From: DAOTXS01 sp034433515
GTDB taxonomy: Bacteria > Chloroflexota > Anaerolineae > UBA4142
DNA length: 64,000 bases
Direction: 5' to 3'
Assembly: GCA_034433515.1 (NCBI GenBank)
Contig: DAOUAL010000021.1
Span: 1-64,000, forward strand
The position numbers and the translations under genes are program-made. The notes beneath the pieces were generated by a model, which made no database searches, was not told the origin of the DNA, and worked only from the letters and a program-made list of their open reading frames with translations. Of this stretch, positions 54,061 through 61,110 are shown piece by piece. Each line of letters starts with the position of its first letter. The first letter of the stretch is position 1.

Positions 54061-54690
54061 ATGAATTTGATACAGCAACTCAACGACGATCTTGCCGCGA
54101 AGGTTGCGAAAGCACGGCCAAGTCTCGTCGAGATACATAACGGTCACGGTGGCGCGGGCGCCGGCATCATCGTCCGTGCCGATGGTTTGATTATCACGAA
54201 CGCGCACGTCATCGGACGGCGTGGCTTGCATGCCATCTTGCCGGATGGCCAAGTCTTGCCGGTACGGCTCATCGCCTATGATCGGGCTCATGATCTCGCC
54301 GCGTTGCGCGTGGAGGCGGACACTTTGCCAACCATCGAGTTTGGCGATTCGAAAAATCTGCGTCCTGGGGACTGGGTGATCGCCCTGGGGCATCCGTGGG
54401 GCGTCGTCGGCGCGGCGACGGCGGGCATTGTCATTGGGAGTGGTACGGATTTTCCAGAGTTTCAAACAGGCGGGCGTGAATTCATCGTTGCCAGTTTGCA
54501 TCTGCGACCCGGGCATTCCGGCGGGCTGATGGTGGATAGCAACGGCTGTCTCGTTGGTGTGAATGTGATGATCAACGGACCCGATGTAGGCATGGCAATC
54601 CCGGTTCATGTCGTCAAGCAATTCCTCAAAGAACTGGATGAGGTGCAACCGGCGCGGCGACCATACCACGCCGAAAGGATGATGGTGTAA
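54061..54690 (+). CDS. S1C-type serine protease without PDZ domain
   Basis: The 209-residue protein is a stand-alone trypsin-like domain with His49 (IITNAHVIG), Asp78 (RAHDLAALRV) and Ser153 (RPGHSGGLMVD). It lacks PDZ and signal sequences. The HPWGVVGAATAGIVIG and GMAIPVHVVKQFL stretches are family-typical. GGAG precedes the ATG at 54061. It probably arose by duplication of its neighbour and may form mixed assemblies with it. A terminator follows. Confidence 0.88.
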   Translation: MNLIQQLNDDLAAKVAKARPSLVEIHNGHGGAGAGIIVRADGLIITNAHVIGRRGLHAILPDGQVLPVRLIAYDRAHDLAALRVEADTLPTIEFGDSKNLRPGDWVIALGHPWGVVGAATAGIVIGSGTDFPEFQTGGREFIVASLHLRPGHSGGLMVDSNGCLVGVNVMINGPDVGMAIPVHVVKQFLKELDEVQPARRPYHAERMMV

Positions 54691-54696
54691 AATAAA

Positions 54697-54730
54697 ACGG
54701 GCAACCTGGGTCGGGTTGCCCGTATCTTTA
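54697..54730. terminator. terminator between the proteases and DUF1634
   Basis: ACGGGCAACC (54697-54706) pairs perfectly with GGTTGCCCGT (54714-54723); A-rich upstream, T-rich downstream. Confidence 0.8.
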
Positions 54731-55153
54731 TCCGCCCGCCTTGCCCAGTGCAAAACTCAGCACCAAGACTATCAACACAAACCCGGTAATCGCCACGTAC
54801 AACCAATCGCGTTCGATTGCAAATGCAATGACAGAAACGGCAACACGTACCACCGGAATCGCAATGAGTACGAGCAAGCCCAAACTGATGATGGCGTACG
54901 GTTTGAGCGCAAGCACGCCGCTAAACACATCGCCTAACGTGGTGGGAAAATCCGGGCGCGGATGATAGGCAACAATGCGGGGCAGATCGTCCAGTGGAAT
55001 CTGATGATAGCCCGTTCCACCGGTGAGAACAACCGCCACAATTCCGATGCCGACGATTACAAAACTGAGAATCACGCCCCCGCGCAACAACCGCGCGATA
55101 ACACGTTCAACCCGCAACGTTTCGTCATGATTATTTGTCTGACTCGCTGACAT
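54728..55153 (-). CDS. DUF1634 membrane protein
   Basis: The 141-residue protein has three membrane helices (about 22-45, 78-100, 115-138) and the DUF1634 pattern VIARLLRGGVILSFVIVGIG with LGDVFSGVLALKPYAIISLGLL. DUF1634 proteins usually stand beside TauE-type exporters, as here. The ATG at 55153 lies inside the end of the preceding membrane-protein gene, so the genes are coupled. Confidence 0.8.
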   Translation of the reverse strand: MSASQTNNHDETLRVERVIARLLRGGVILSFVIVGIGIVAVVLTGGTGYHQIPLDDLPRIVAYHPRPDFPTTLGDVFSGVLALKPYAIISLGLLVLIAIPVVRVAVSVIAFAIERDWLYVAITGFVLIVLVLSFALGKAGG

Positions 55154-55493
55154 TTTCCGTCTCGCTCCAATCCGATGACTCGTCCATAGCGTTGAATTCC
55201 GGTGGACTAAGACGATCCAGCGCCCATAATACCCCATGGATGGATAACACACCGACCGCAGCGCTAATCACTGTCGGAATCAAATTAACATCGCCAATCA
55301 CGATGGCATTCAGCGTATCGGCTTGGAAAAAATTCGGCGCCGCCCACGCACTCAGGAAACCGAGCAACCACGTTGCGCCCCATAGCACCCGATCAAACAT
55401 CGGCGATTGGCGCGCCCGTGGAATCAGCAACACCGCTGGAATAGTCCATACCGCTGACACAGCGGCAAAAATCAGAAATTGAGTGAACGACAC
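55131..55493 (-). CDS. small membrane protein between TauE and DUF1634
   Basis: The 120-residue protein has four hydrophobic segments (about 8-25, 38-55, 63-80, 82-95) and an acidic, Ser-rich C-terminus. I recognise no family. GTG at 55493 is preferred, with GAGAGG upstream. Position, strand and overlap with DUF1634 suggest a component of the same exporter unit. Confidence 0.6.
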   Translation of the reverse strand: MSFTQFLIFAAVSAVWTIPAVLLIPRARQSPMFDRVLWGATWLLGFLSAWAAPNFFQADTLNAIVIGDVNLIPTVISAAVGVLSIHGVLWALDRLSPPEFNAMDESSDWSETENVSESDK

Positions 55494-55505
55494 TCGCAAC
55501 CTCTC

Positions 55506-56351
55506 TCAAAACGATAAGCCGAGCCCTTTGACGAGCATTTGCAAGGCAATGAAAATCATCACGCCGATAAAGATGTGGCGCAGCCAAGTGCTGCGCAAGC
55601 GCATCATGATTCGTGTGCCGAACATCGCACCGATCAACACACCCATGGCGACCGGCGCGGCAATGAAGGGATTGATGTCACCGCGAATAAAGTACACGCC
55701 CGCGCTCGCCGCCGCCGTTACCCCGATCATAAAATTGCTGGTTGCCGTCGAAACTTTCATTGGCAACTTCATCGCCAAGTCCATCGCCGGGACTTTGAGA
55801 ACGCCACTCCCAATGCCGAGCAAGCCAGACACCACCCCGGCAATGAACATCAAGGGCAAACCGTACCGTGCGCCGCGCACGTTGTAATTCACTTGCTGAT
55901 TCAGCACCGAATCGTAATACGAACTTCCCAGGTGCAGAAAATTCGCCAAGGGTCCCATCTCTACGCCCACCGGTAATTCGGCATCGCGCTGGCGAAACAT
56001 CGCGTACGCCGAGTACAGCAAGACAAGACTAAAGATGACAAATAACCCGGACCCACCCACAAAGCCGGCGAGGAATGCGCCACAGATCGCTCCCAGCGTT
56101 GTCCCGATTTCGAGGAACATCGCCACGCGAATGTTGGTTATCCCATCCCGTAAATACGCCGCCGCTGCACCAGACGAGGTTGCGATCACCGAAACAATGC
56201 TCGCGCCAATGGCATAATGAATGTCAATACCTAACAGCAACGTGAGCATCGGCACCAAGATCACCCCGCCGCCCAACCCCAGCAATGCGCCGAACACTCC
56301 CGCACCCGTAGATACGATAAAGGTTTCGATGAGAAAAAGAATGGCTGCCAT
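55506..56351 (-). CDS. TauE/SafE family anion exporter
   Basis: The 281-residue membrane protein has about eight helices in two halves and the two family glycine-rich motifs GALLGLGGGVILVPML and SGLLGIGSGVLKVPAMDLAM. Members export sulfite, sulfoacetate or related organosulfur anions. The operon continues with the small membrane protein and DUF1634. A promoter is visible upstream. Confidence 0.9.
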   Translation of the reverse strand: MAAILFLIETFIVSTGAGVFGALLGLGGGVILVPMLTLLLGIDIHYAIGASIVSVIATSSGAAAAYLRDGITNIRVAMFLEIGTTLGAICGAFLAGFVGGSGLFVIFSLVLLYSAYAMFRQRDAELPVGVEMGPLANFLHLGSSYYDSVLNQQVNYNVRGARYGLPLMFIAGVVSGLLGIGSGVLKVPAMDLAMKLPMKVSTATSNFMIGVTAAASAGVYFIRGDINPFIAAPVAMGVLIGAMFGTRIMMRLRSTWLRHIFIGVMIFIALQMLVKGLGLSF

Positions 56352-56390
56352 TTCAATGACTCTGCAAGAATGCCAATTCTAAACGATGCA

Positions 56391-56419
56391 ATTCTAGTCT
56401 GATGAATCGAATGTGTCAA
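56391..56419 (-). promoter_or_regulatory. promoter of the TauE operon
   Basis: On the minus strand TTGACA (56419-56414) and TAGAAT (56396-56391) are 17 bases apart. Confidence 0.8.
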
Positions 56420-56434
56420 CACATTCCTGCTGCT

Positions 56435-56543
56435 GGTGATTACCCAAAACTCACCGCAGAGGCGCAGAGGTCGCCGAGTTGTCTTATTTTTTTCTCTGCG
56501 TTCTCGGCGTCTCGGCGGTAAAATGGAGATGTGAGTAATCACC
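56435..56543. repeat. 109-bp repeat with 9-bp terminal inverted repeats
   Basis: GGTGATTAC (56435-56443) and GTAATCACC (56535-56543) are perfect inverted ends. Inside are CGCAGAGGCGCAGAG and CTCTGCGTTCTCGGCG, also partly complementary. A related half-copy lies near 268-320. It stands just before the peroxiredoxin promoter. Confidence 0.7.
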
Positions 56544-56552
56544 AGATTCCTG

Positions 56553-56580
56553 TTGACAACGACACAAGAAATAGTACAAT
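56553..56580 (+). promoter_or_regulatory. promoter of the peroxiredoxin gene
   Basis: TTGACA (56553-56558), 16 bases, TACAAT (56575-56580). It supports expression of the TGA-containing ORF. Confidence 0.75.
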
Positions 56581-56631
56581 CATCGCGCGTTACCGATGAT
56601 CATAAAATTTTCCCTAAATGGAGGTTGAGCC

Positions 56632-57117
56632 ATGTCCGAACTCAAGATCGGTGATGTCGCGCCGGATTTTACCGCACCCGGCGTCATCACCAAACCCGAA
56701 GTGCAACGCCTCGAAATCAAACTAAGTGATTATCGCGGCAAAAAGAATGTGGTGTTGGCATTCCATCCCTTTGCCTTTACCGCCCTCTGAGACAAGCAAA
56801 TTCCTTCCTACGAAGCGCAACTCGCCGAGTTCGAAGGATTGAATAGCCAGGTTCTGGCTATCAGTTGTGATCCGATTTTTTCCAAGCAAGCGTGGGGCAA
56901 ATCGCTGGGCGGTATCTCTTATCCCCTCGTTGCCGATTTCTGGCCCCATGGCCAAGTCTCTCTCGCGTACGGCATTTTTAACGAAAAACTTGGACGCCCC
57001 GATCGAGCGATCTTTCTGGTGGATACAAACGGAATTTTGCGTTGGATCAAAAAATATGAACCCGGAATCCTGCCCGATAATGGTGAACTCTTGACCGAAT
57101 TGCGCAAACTACGATAA
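56632..57117 (+). CDS. peroxiredoxin with in-frame TGA at the catalytic position (candidate selenoprotein)
   Basis: Read through one TGA, the frame gives 161 residues of the AhpE/BCP-type peroxiredoxin family: KIGDVAPDFTAPGV (5-18), KKNVVLAFHPFAFTAL then position 53, VLAISCDPIFSKQAWG, and GILRWIKKYEPGILPDNGEL. The TGA (56788-56790) occupies exactly the peroxidatic-Cys position of the FTxxC motif. The rest of the frame is intact, with GGAGG seven bases before the ATG and a promoter upstream. Other genes here use TGA as stop, so the code is standard; the best reading is selenocysteine, which is known at this position in some peroxiredoxins. A pseudogene with a point mutation is the alternative. 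It would reduce peroxides in the cytoplasm. Confidence 0.75.
56791..56838 (+). promoter_or_regulatory. possible bacterial SECIS region after the TGA
   Basis: Directly downstream of the TGA, TCCTTC (56802-56807) can pair with GAAGGA (56833-56838), enclosing a smaller AACTC/GAGTT hairpin (56819-56831). Bacterial SECIS elements lie in this window, but their sequence is loosely conserved and I cannot confirm one by eye. Confidence 0.35.
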
Positions 57118-57121
57118 CGCC

Positions 57122-57256
57122 AAGCCGGGTTTCCTAGTCGTGCACCAACATGCAAGTGCGTGGTGAAAACTCGATTTTTAGCCACATCTGTCAACGTCTT
57201 CCCCTCGGTCTGGTATGCAACGATTTCATGTTGTTGCACTGGCAACCCGGCTTTTT
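57122..57256 (+). terminator. terminator hairpin split by repeat copy 7
   Basis: AAGCCGGGTT (57122-57131), right after the peroxiredoxin stop, is perfectly complementary to AACCCGGCTT (57244-57253), which runs into TTTTT. Repeat copy 7 lies between the arms, in what was the loop. Confidence 0.75.
57134..57240 (+). repeat. inverted-repeat mobile element, copy 7, subfamily A
   Basis: Forward copy with CTAG at the left end only and small changes in the terminal repeats (CGTGCACC, CATGCAAG). It is inserted in a terminator loop. Confidence 0.9.
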
Positions 57257-57265
57257 CCAAATCTA

Positions 57266-57637
57266 ATGAGAATCTTTACTCTGGAACAAGCCAATCAACT
57301 TATCCCTTACCTCAACCAAACCATTGACCAATTAATCGAAATCCGCGATCAACTTGCCCGCGAGGGCGTGCACCTTCATTCCTTGTTGCAACGTGCCAGC
57401 GGCAACGGCGGCAATCAACATAGCAATGCGTACTATCTTTTGCTCGAACGGTTCAATGCGCGCTTGAGCGAATTGGAAGCGTTGGGCTGTGAACTCAAAG
57501 ACCTGGATCAAGGTCTAGTGGATTTTCCTTCTTATCGCGACGGCAAGTTCGTTTATCTCTGTTGGCAACGCGGCGAAGATCGCATCCGTTATTGGCACAC
57601 ACGAGAAGCCGGCTTTGCTGGACGGCAACCTTTGTAA
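57266..57637 (+). CDS. DUF2203 family protein
   Basis: The 123-residue protein matches DUF2203: N-terminal FTLEQANQLIPYLNQTIDQL, a helical middle, then LDQGLVDFPSYRDGKFVYLCWQRGEDRIRYWH. The function is unknown. The ATG at 57266 lies after the terminator/repeat; longer readings begin inside the repeat. It is followed by lipB after six bases, so they form an operon. Confidence 0.88.
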   Translation: MRIFTLEQANQLIPYLNQTIDQLIEIRDQLAREGVHLHSLLQRASGNGGNQHSNAYYLLLERFNARLSELEALGCELKDLDQGLVDFPSYRDGKFVYLCWQRGEDRIRYWHTREAGFAGRQPL

Positions 57638-57643
57638 TCCACC

Positions 57644-58354
57644 ATGACTCAACTCTGGCTGGTCAATCTCGACCTCGTTCCTTACGCTGACGCGCTTGCG
57701 CTGCAACATCGCCTTGTGGCTGCACGCAAGCGCGGCGCATTAAACGATACCCTCTTGCTCTTGGAACATCCGCCGGTGTTCACGTTGGGGCGGAACGCCA
57801 CTGACGCGAACATTATCGCCACGCCGGAATTTCTTGAACAACAGGGCATCCAAGTCTTTCGCGTGGAACGTGGCGGCGATGTAACGTATCACGGACCTGG
57901 GCAACTCGTCGGCTATCCCATTCTCGATCTGCACAATTTTCGATTAGACGTGGGCTGGTTTGTGCGATCGCTGGAAGAAATGCTCATTCGTGTCGTCCGC
58001 GATTTTGGCATCCCAGGGAAACGCCTTGACAAGTTGGTGGGCGCGTGGCTGGATACTCCCACCGGCGAAGCCAAGATTGCGCAAATCGGCGCGCGTATCG
58101 AGCAATGGATTACCTATCACGGTTTTGCGCTCAACGTGGATCCGAATATGGCGCACTTTGATTTGATCGTCCCCTGCGGCATCGCCGATAAAGCCGTCAC
58201 CTCGCTCCGACGCGTGCTGAATCATCCCATCGAGATGCGCGCCGTGCGCGAACGCGTTGCCGCACGCTTTGGCGAAGTGTTTGGCGCAAAGATCGTCGAG
58301 GTATCGTCCGAAGAGTTCCAAGTCAGGTTAGAACAAGCCACGGCACCGAGTTGA
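57644..58354 (+). CDS. lipB: octanoyl-[acyl carrier protein] transferase LipB
   Basis: It transfers octanoate from acyl carrier protein to lipoyl-dependent enzymes, the first step of lipoate assembly. The 236-residue protein has the family motif RGGDVTYHGPGQLVGYPILDL (77-97), catalytic Lys144 (AKIAQIGARI) and catalytic Cys178 (LIVPCGIADKAVTSL). LipA is not present in the window. Confidence 0.95.
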   Translation: MTQLWLVNLDLVPYADALALQHRLVAARKRGALNDTLLLLEHPPVFTLGRNATDANIIATPEFLEQQGIQVFRVERGGDVTYHGPGQLVGYPILDLHNFRLDVGWFVRSLEEMLIRVVRDFGIPGKRLDKLVGAWLDTPTGEAKIAQIGARIEQWITYHGFALNVDPNMAHFDLIVPCGIADKAVTSLRRVLNHPIEMRAVRERVAARFGEVFGAKIVEVSSEEFQVRLEQATAPS

Positions 58355-58357
58355 TGC

Positions 58358-59050
58358 TCAGGGCAGTTTTTGTTTTTCCGCTTGCTCGATCACATCCCAA
58401 TGTCGCGCCCGCGCGAGTGCGGCAAGTTGAGCATCGGGATAAACTGCTACCGGATGTCCCACCATCTCCAACAACGCCAAGTCGCTAATCGAATCGGCAT
58501 ACGCATAACTCGCTGCAAAATCAAGCGTGATGCCGCGCGCGTTCAACCATTCTTTGGTTAAGCGCGCCTTGTCTGCACCCATACATACCGGCGGAATCAC
58601 GCGACCAGTACATCGCCCATCCACAAATTCGAGTGCGGTGCCGACTGTACCAGCAACGCCCAAATGCTCGCCAATCAACTCTAGCGCCGGCGCCAGCATC
58701 GCCGAAACAAGTACTACGGTGTGGCCATGCGTCACGTGATTACGCAAACGCATAATCAAATCGGGATTCGCGGTGGCTTCGATATAGTGCTCCACCACCC
58801 AACGGAACGCCGCCTCGGTTTGCGCCGTGTCCCAATCTTTGATGAGCGAACCCAGCGTCATCACCCACGGCGTGCGAAATGTCTCTTCATCAATCCATTT
58901 GAGTTTGCGCAAATAATAAAAAGGCAAATTGCGCAGCATATACCAACGCGTCCGAGCCTTGCCGCCGTGTGCGGCAACATACTGCAACAAGCCGCGCCAC
59001 ATCGTGGCATTGTAAAGTGTGCCATCTACATCAAAGAATGCCCCAATCAT
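58358..59050 (-). CDS. HAD superfamily (subfamily IB) phosphatase
   Basis: The 230-residue enzyme has HAD motif I DVDGTL (nucleophile Asp), motif II VLVSAMLA, the conserved Lys in MGADKARLTKEWL and motif III YADSISDLALLE. It is close to SerB-like phosphatases of the IB group; the substrate is unknown. I chose ATG at 59050, where the HAD fold begins and GGAGG lies upstream; a longer frame would run into the divergent neighbour. It is convergent with lipB. Confidence 0.88.
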   Translation of the reverse strand: MIGAFFDVDGTLYNATMWRGLLQYVAAHGGKARTRWYMLRNLPFYYLRKLKWIDEETFRTPWVMTLGSLIKDWDTAQTEAAFRWVVEHYIEATANPDLIMRLRNHVTHGHTVVLVSAMLAPALELIGEHLGVAGTVGTALEFVDGRCTGRVIPPVCMGADKARLTKEWLNARGITLDFAASYAYADSISDLALLEMVGHPVAVYPDAQLAALARARHWDVIEQAEKQKLP

Positions 59051-59134
59051 TCCCTCATCGCCTCCAACGTGATTATAGCACAATTGATATAACGCTACGG
59101 GCTCCCGAACAGAAATCCCCGGCATCATGCCAAC

Positions 59135-59163
59135 TTGAAACTCGTTGGGCTTGATGTTATAAT
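59135..59163 (+). promoter_or_regulatory. promoter of the UPF0173 gene
   Basis: TTGAAA (59135-59140), 17 bases, TATAAT (59158-59163). Confidence 0.8.
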
Positions 59164-59193
59164 CCGCCCAAATCTTTTCGATGGAGGGTCGAG

Positions 59194-59877
59194 ATGACAA
59201 TCAAACTCACGTGGTACGGGCATGCTTGTTGGAATATCGAAACTCCCCAAGGGACTATTCTCATTGATCCCTTCTTCACGGGCAATCCCAGCGCGCCCAC
59301 TACCGCCGATCAAGCGAAAGCGGATTTTATTCTCATTTCGCATGGGCATGGTGATCATTTAGGCGATGCGGTACCGATCGCCAAACGCACCGGCGCACTC
59401 ATCATCAGCAACTATGAAATTGCCTCGTATTGCCAGAGCCAAGGTTGCAAAGCGCATCCCCAGCATATCGGGGGCAGCCGCGATTATCCGTTTGGTAATC
59501 TGAAATTGACGATTGCGCATCACGGCTCCTCCTTCCCCGATGGTCGCTACGCGGGCAACCCTGCCGGTTTCTTGCTCACTCTGGGCAAAACCAAAATTTA
59601 CGATGCCGCCGACACCGGCTTGTTTTTCGATATGAAACTGATCGGTGAAGAGGGCATTGATCTGGCTCTGTTACCGATTGGCGATAATTTTACTATGGGG
59701 CCCGCTGACGCGGTACGCGCCGTGAAACTCATTAAGCCCAAAGTCGTCATCCCTATGCATTACAACACGTTCGATGTAATTAGCCAAGACCCCAAATCGT
59801 TTGCCACGCGGGTGAAAAAGGTCTCCCCCAAAACCAAGGTAGTTGTCCTCAAACCCGGTGACTCGTTTTCGATTTAA
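59194..59877 (+). CDS. UPF0173 metal-dependent hydrolase
   Basis: The 227-residue metallo-beta-lactamase-fold enzyme starts LTWYGHACWNIETPQGTIL and carries the zinc motif HGHGDHLGD (about 50-58), then DAADTGLF and VIPMHYNTF with further ligands. The reaction of the family is not established. GGAGGGT precedes the ATG. A hairpin (CGGAATACG/CGTGTTCCG, 59879-59915) follows the gene. Confidence 0.9.
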   Translation: MTIKLTWYGHACWNIETPQGTILIDPFFTGNPSAPTTADQAKADFILISHGHGDHLGDAVPIAKRTGALIISNYEIASYCQSQGCKAHPQHIGGSRDYPFGNLKLTIAHHGSSFPDGRYAGNPAGFLLTLGKTKIYDAADTGLFFDMKLIGEEGIDLALLPIGDNFTMGPADAVRAVKLIKPKVVIPMHYNTFDVISQDPKSFATRVKKVSPKTKVVVLKPGDSFSI

Positions 59878-59944
59878 CGGAATACGCAACACGTGCTACG
59901 CGATCCGTGTTCCGTCTAACAAACATTGAGAAGGAGAAGGATCA

Positions 59945-60802
59945 ATGGAGATCAAAACCGTAGGCGTTGTTGGGTGTGGCTTGATGGGCAGCGGCATTGC
60001 TGAATTGGTTGCTCGCAAGGGCTACACCGTCATCGTCCGTGAGATCAACAACGATTTCTTGGCAAAAGGATTGCAACGTATCCAAGACTCGACGGCGTAC
60101 GCGGTCAAGAAAGAAAAAATGACCGCTGCCGAGCGCGAAGCGTTGCTGGCACGCATTCGCGGAACAACCCAGATGGACGATTTAGCCACCGCTGATCTGG
60201 TCATCGAAGCCGCGATTGAAAACCTTGAACTCAAGAAATCCATCTTTGAGGAACTGGATCGCATCACCCGCCCCGATGTGATCCTGGCTTCCAACACCTC
60301 CTCGCTTGCCGTCACCGAGATGGCGAGCAAGACCCGTCGCCCGGACAAGGTGCTGGGTTTGCACTTTTTCAATCCGGTCCCGGTGATGCCCTTGCTCGAA
60401 ATGGTGCGCACGTTTCTCACCAGCGAAGAGACGTATCAAACCGCGCGGCGCTGGGGCGAAGGGTTGGGCAAGACCATTATCGTGTCCAAAGATGCACCGG
60501 GCTTTATCGTCAATGCCTTGCTCATCCCGTACCTTCTGGACGCCGTGCGAATGTACGAAAACGGCTTTGCCACGAAAGAGGATATTGACACCGGCATCAA
60601 ACTGGGGCTGAATCATCCGATGGGTCCGCTCACGCTCCTGGATTTCGTCGGACTCGATACTACCCTCTTTATCGCCGACGAAATGTTCAAAGAGACCAAA
60701 GACCCACGCTTTGCCGTCCCCACGTTGTTGCGTCGTATGGTTACCGCCGGCTATCTCGGACGCAAGAGCGGCAAGGGGTTTTACGATTATTCCAGTCGCT
60801 AG
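59945..60802 (+). CDS. 3-hydroxyacyl-CoA dehydrogenase (3-hydroxybutyryl-CoA type)
   Basis: The 285-residue NAD(P) enzyme oxidises 3-hydroxyacyl-CoA, or works in reverse for butyryl-CoA formation. It has the Rossmann motif GVVGCGLMGSGIAEL (7-21), LHFFNPVPVMPLLEMV with catalytic His, APGFIVNALLIPYL and DxGxKLGLNHPMGPLTLLD. Its chemistry follows the hydratase encoded at 39784, although it is 20 kb away. AAGGAGAAGGA precedes the ATG. Confidence 0.93.
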   Translation: MEIKTVGVVGCGLMGSGIAELVARKGYTVIVREINNDFLAKGLQRIQDSTAYAVKKEKMTAAEREALLARIRGTTQMDDLATADLVIEAAIENLELKKSIFEELDRITRPDVILASNTSSLAVTEMASKTRRPDKVLGLHFFNPVPVMPLLEMVRTFLTSEETYQTARRWGEGLGKTIIVSKDAPGFIVNALLIPYLLDAVRMYENGFATKEDIDTGIKLGLNHPMGPLTLLDFVGLDTTLFIADEMFKETKDPRFAVPTLLRRMVTAGYLGRKSGKGFYDYSSR

Positions 60803-61078
60803 TCGTTAGTCGTTAGTCATTAGTTGTTAGTAGCCAGATGCGAGTTTTGATGGCTGAGCGTTGGAGGGCAAAAACCCAATTGGGTTTCAAACGCGCCTTT
60901 TGGCGTGTGGTGGTTTGCGCTGGCAAACGGATTTGCCGCGCCGCCCGTCGCGTGGCACGAGTAGTGCAACCATATAAAAGTGCGTGGTGAAAACTCGATT
61001 TTTAGCCACGTCCGTCAACGTCTTCCCATCAGTCTGGTAAACTATTTCATGTTGTTGCACTAGTTCAAAAACAAAGAT
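60803..61078. other. gene-free stretch with tandem heptamers, hairpins and repeat copy 8
   Basis: The stop is followed by imperfect tandem TAGTCGT units (60800-60832) and three tetraloop hairpins (60872-60887, 60891-60908, 60913-60928), then element copy 8. No gene is seen. Confidence 0.6.
60960..61063 (+). repeat. inverted-repeat mobile element, copy 8, subfamily A
   Basis: Forward copy whose left terminal repeat is degraded (AGTGCAACCATATAAAAG) and whose right part lacks a few bases. CTAG is kept at the right end only. Confidence 0.85.
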
Positions 61079-61103
61079 GTGGAGCCGGATAGTCCGGCTC
61101 CAC
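61066..61103 (-). terminator. terminator of ino1
   Basis: On the minus strand GTGGAGCCGGA (61103-61093) pairs perfectly with TCCGGCTCCAC (61089-61079), followed by ATCTTTGTTTTTG. Confidence 0.88.
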
Positions 61104-61110
61104 GTGCCAT

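Noticed and set aside
56839..57117. Separate 92-residue gene starting at the ATG after the TGA
   Set aside because: The protein homology runs continuously from 56632 through the TGA; an internal start would cut the peroxiredoxin fold and has no ribosome site.
60800..60832. Tandem TAGTCGT heptamers as a CRISPR or replication-origin iteron array
   Set aside because: The units are short, imperfect and without spacers; they look like simple-sequence expansion after a stop codon.
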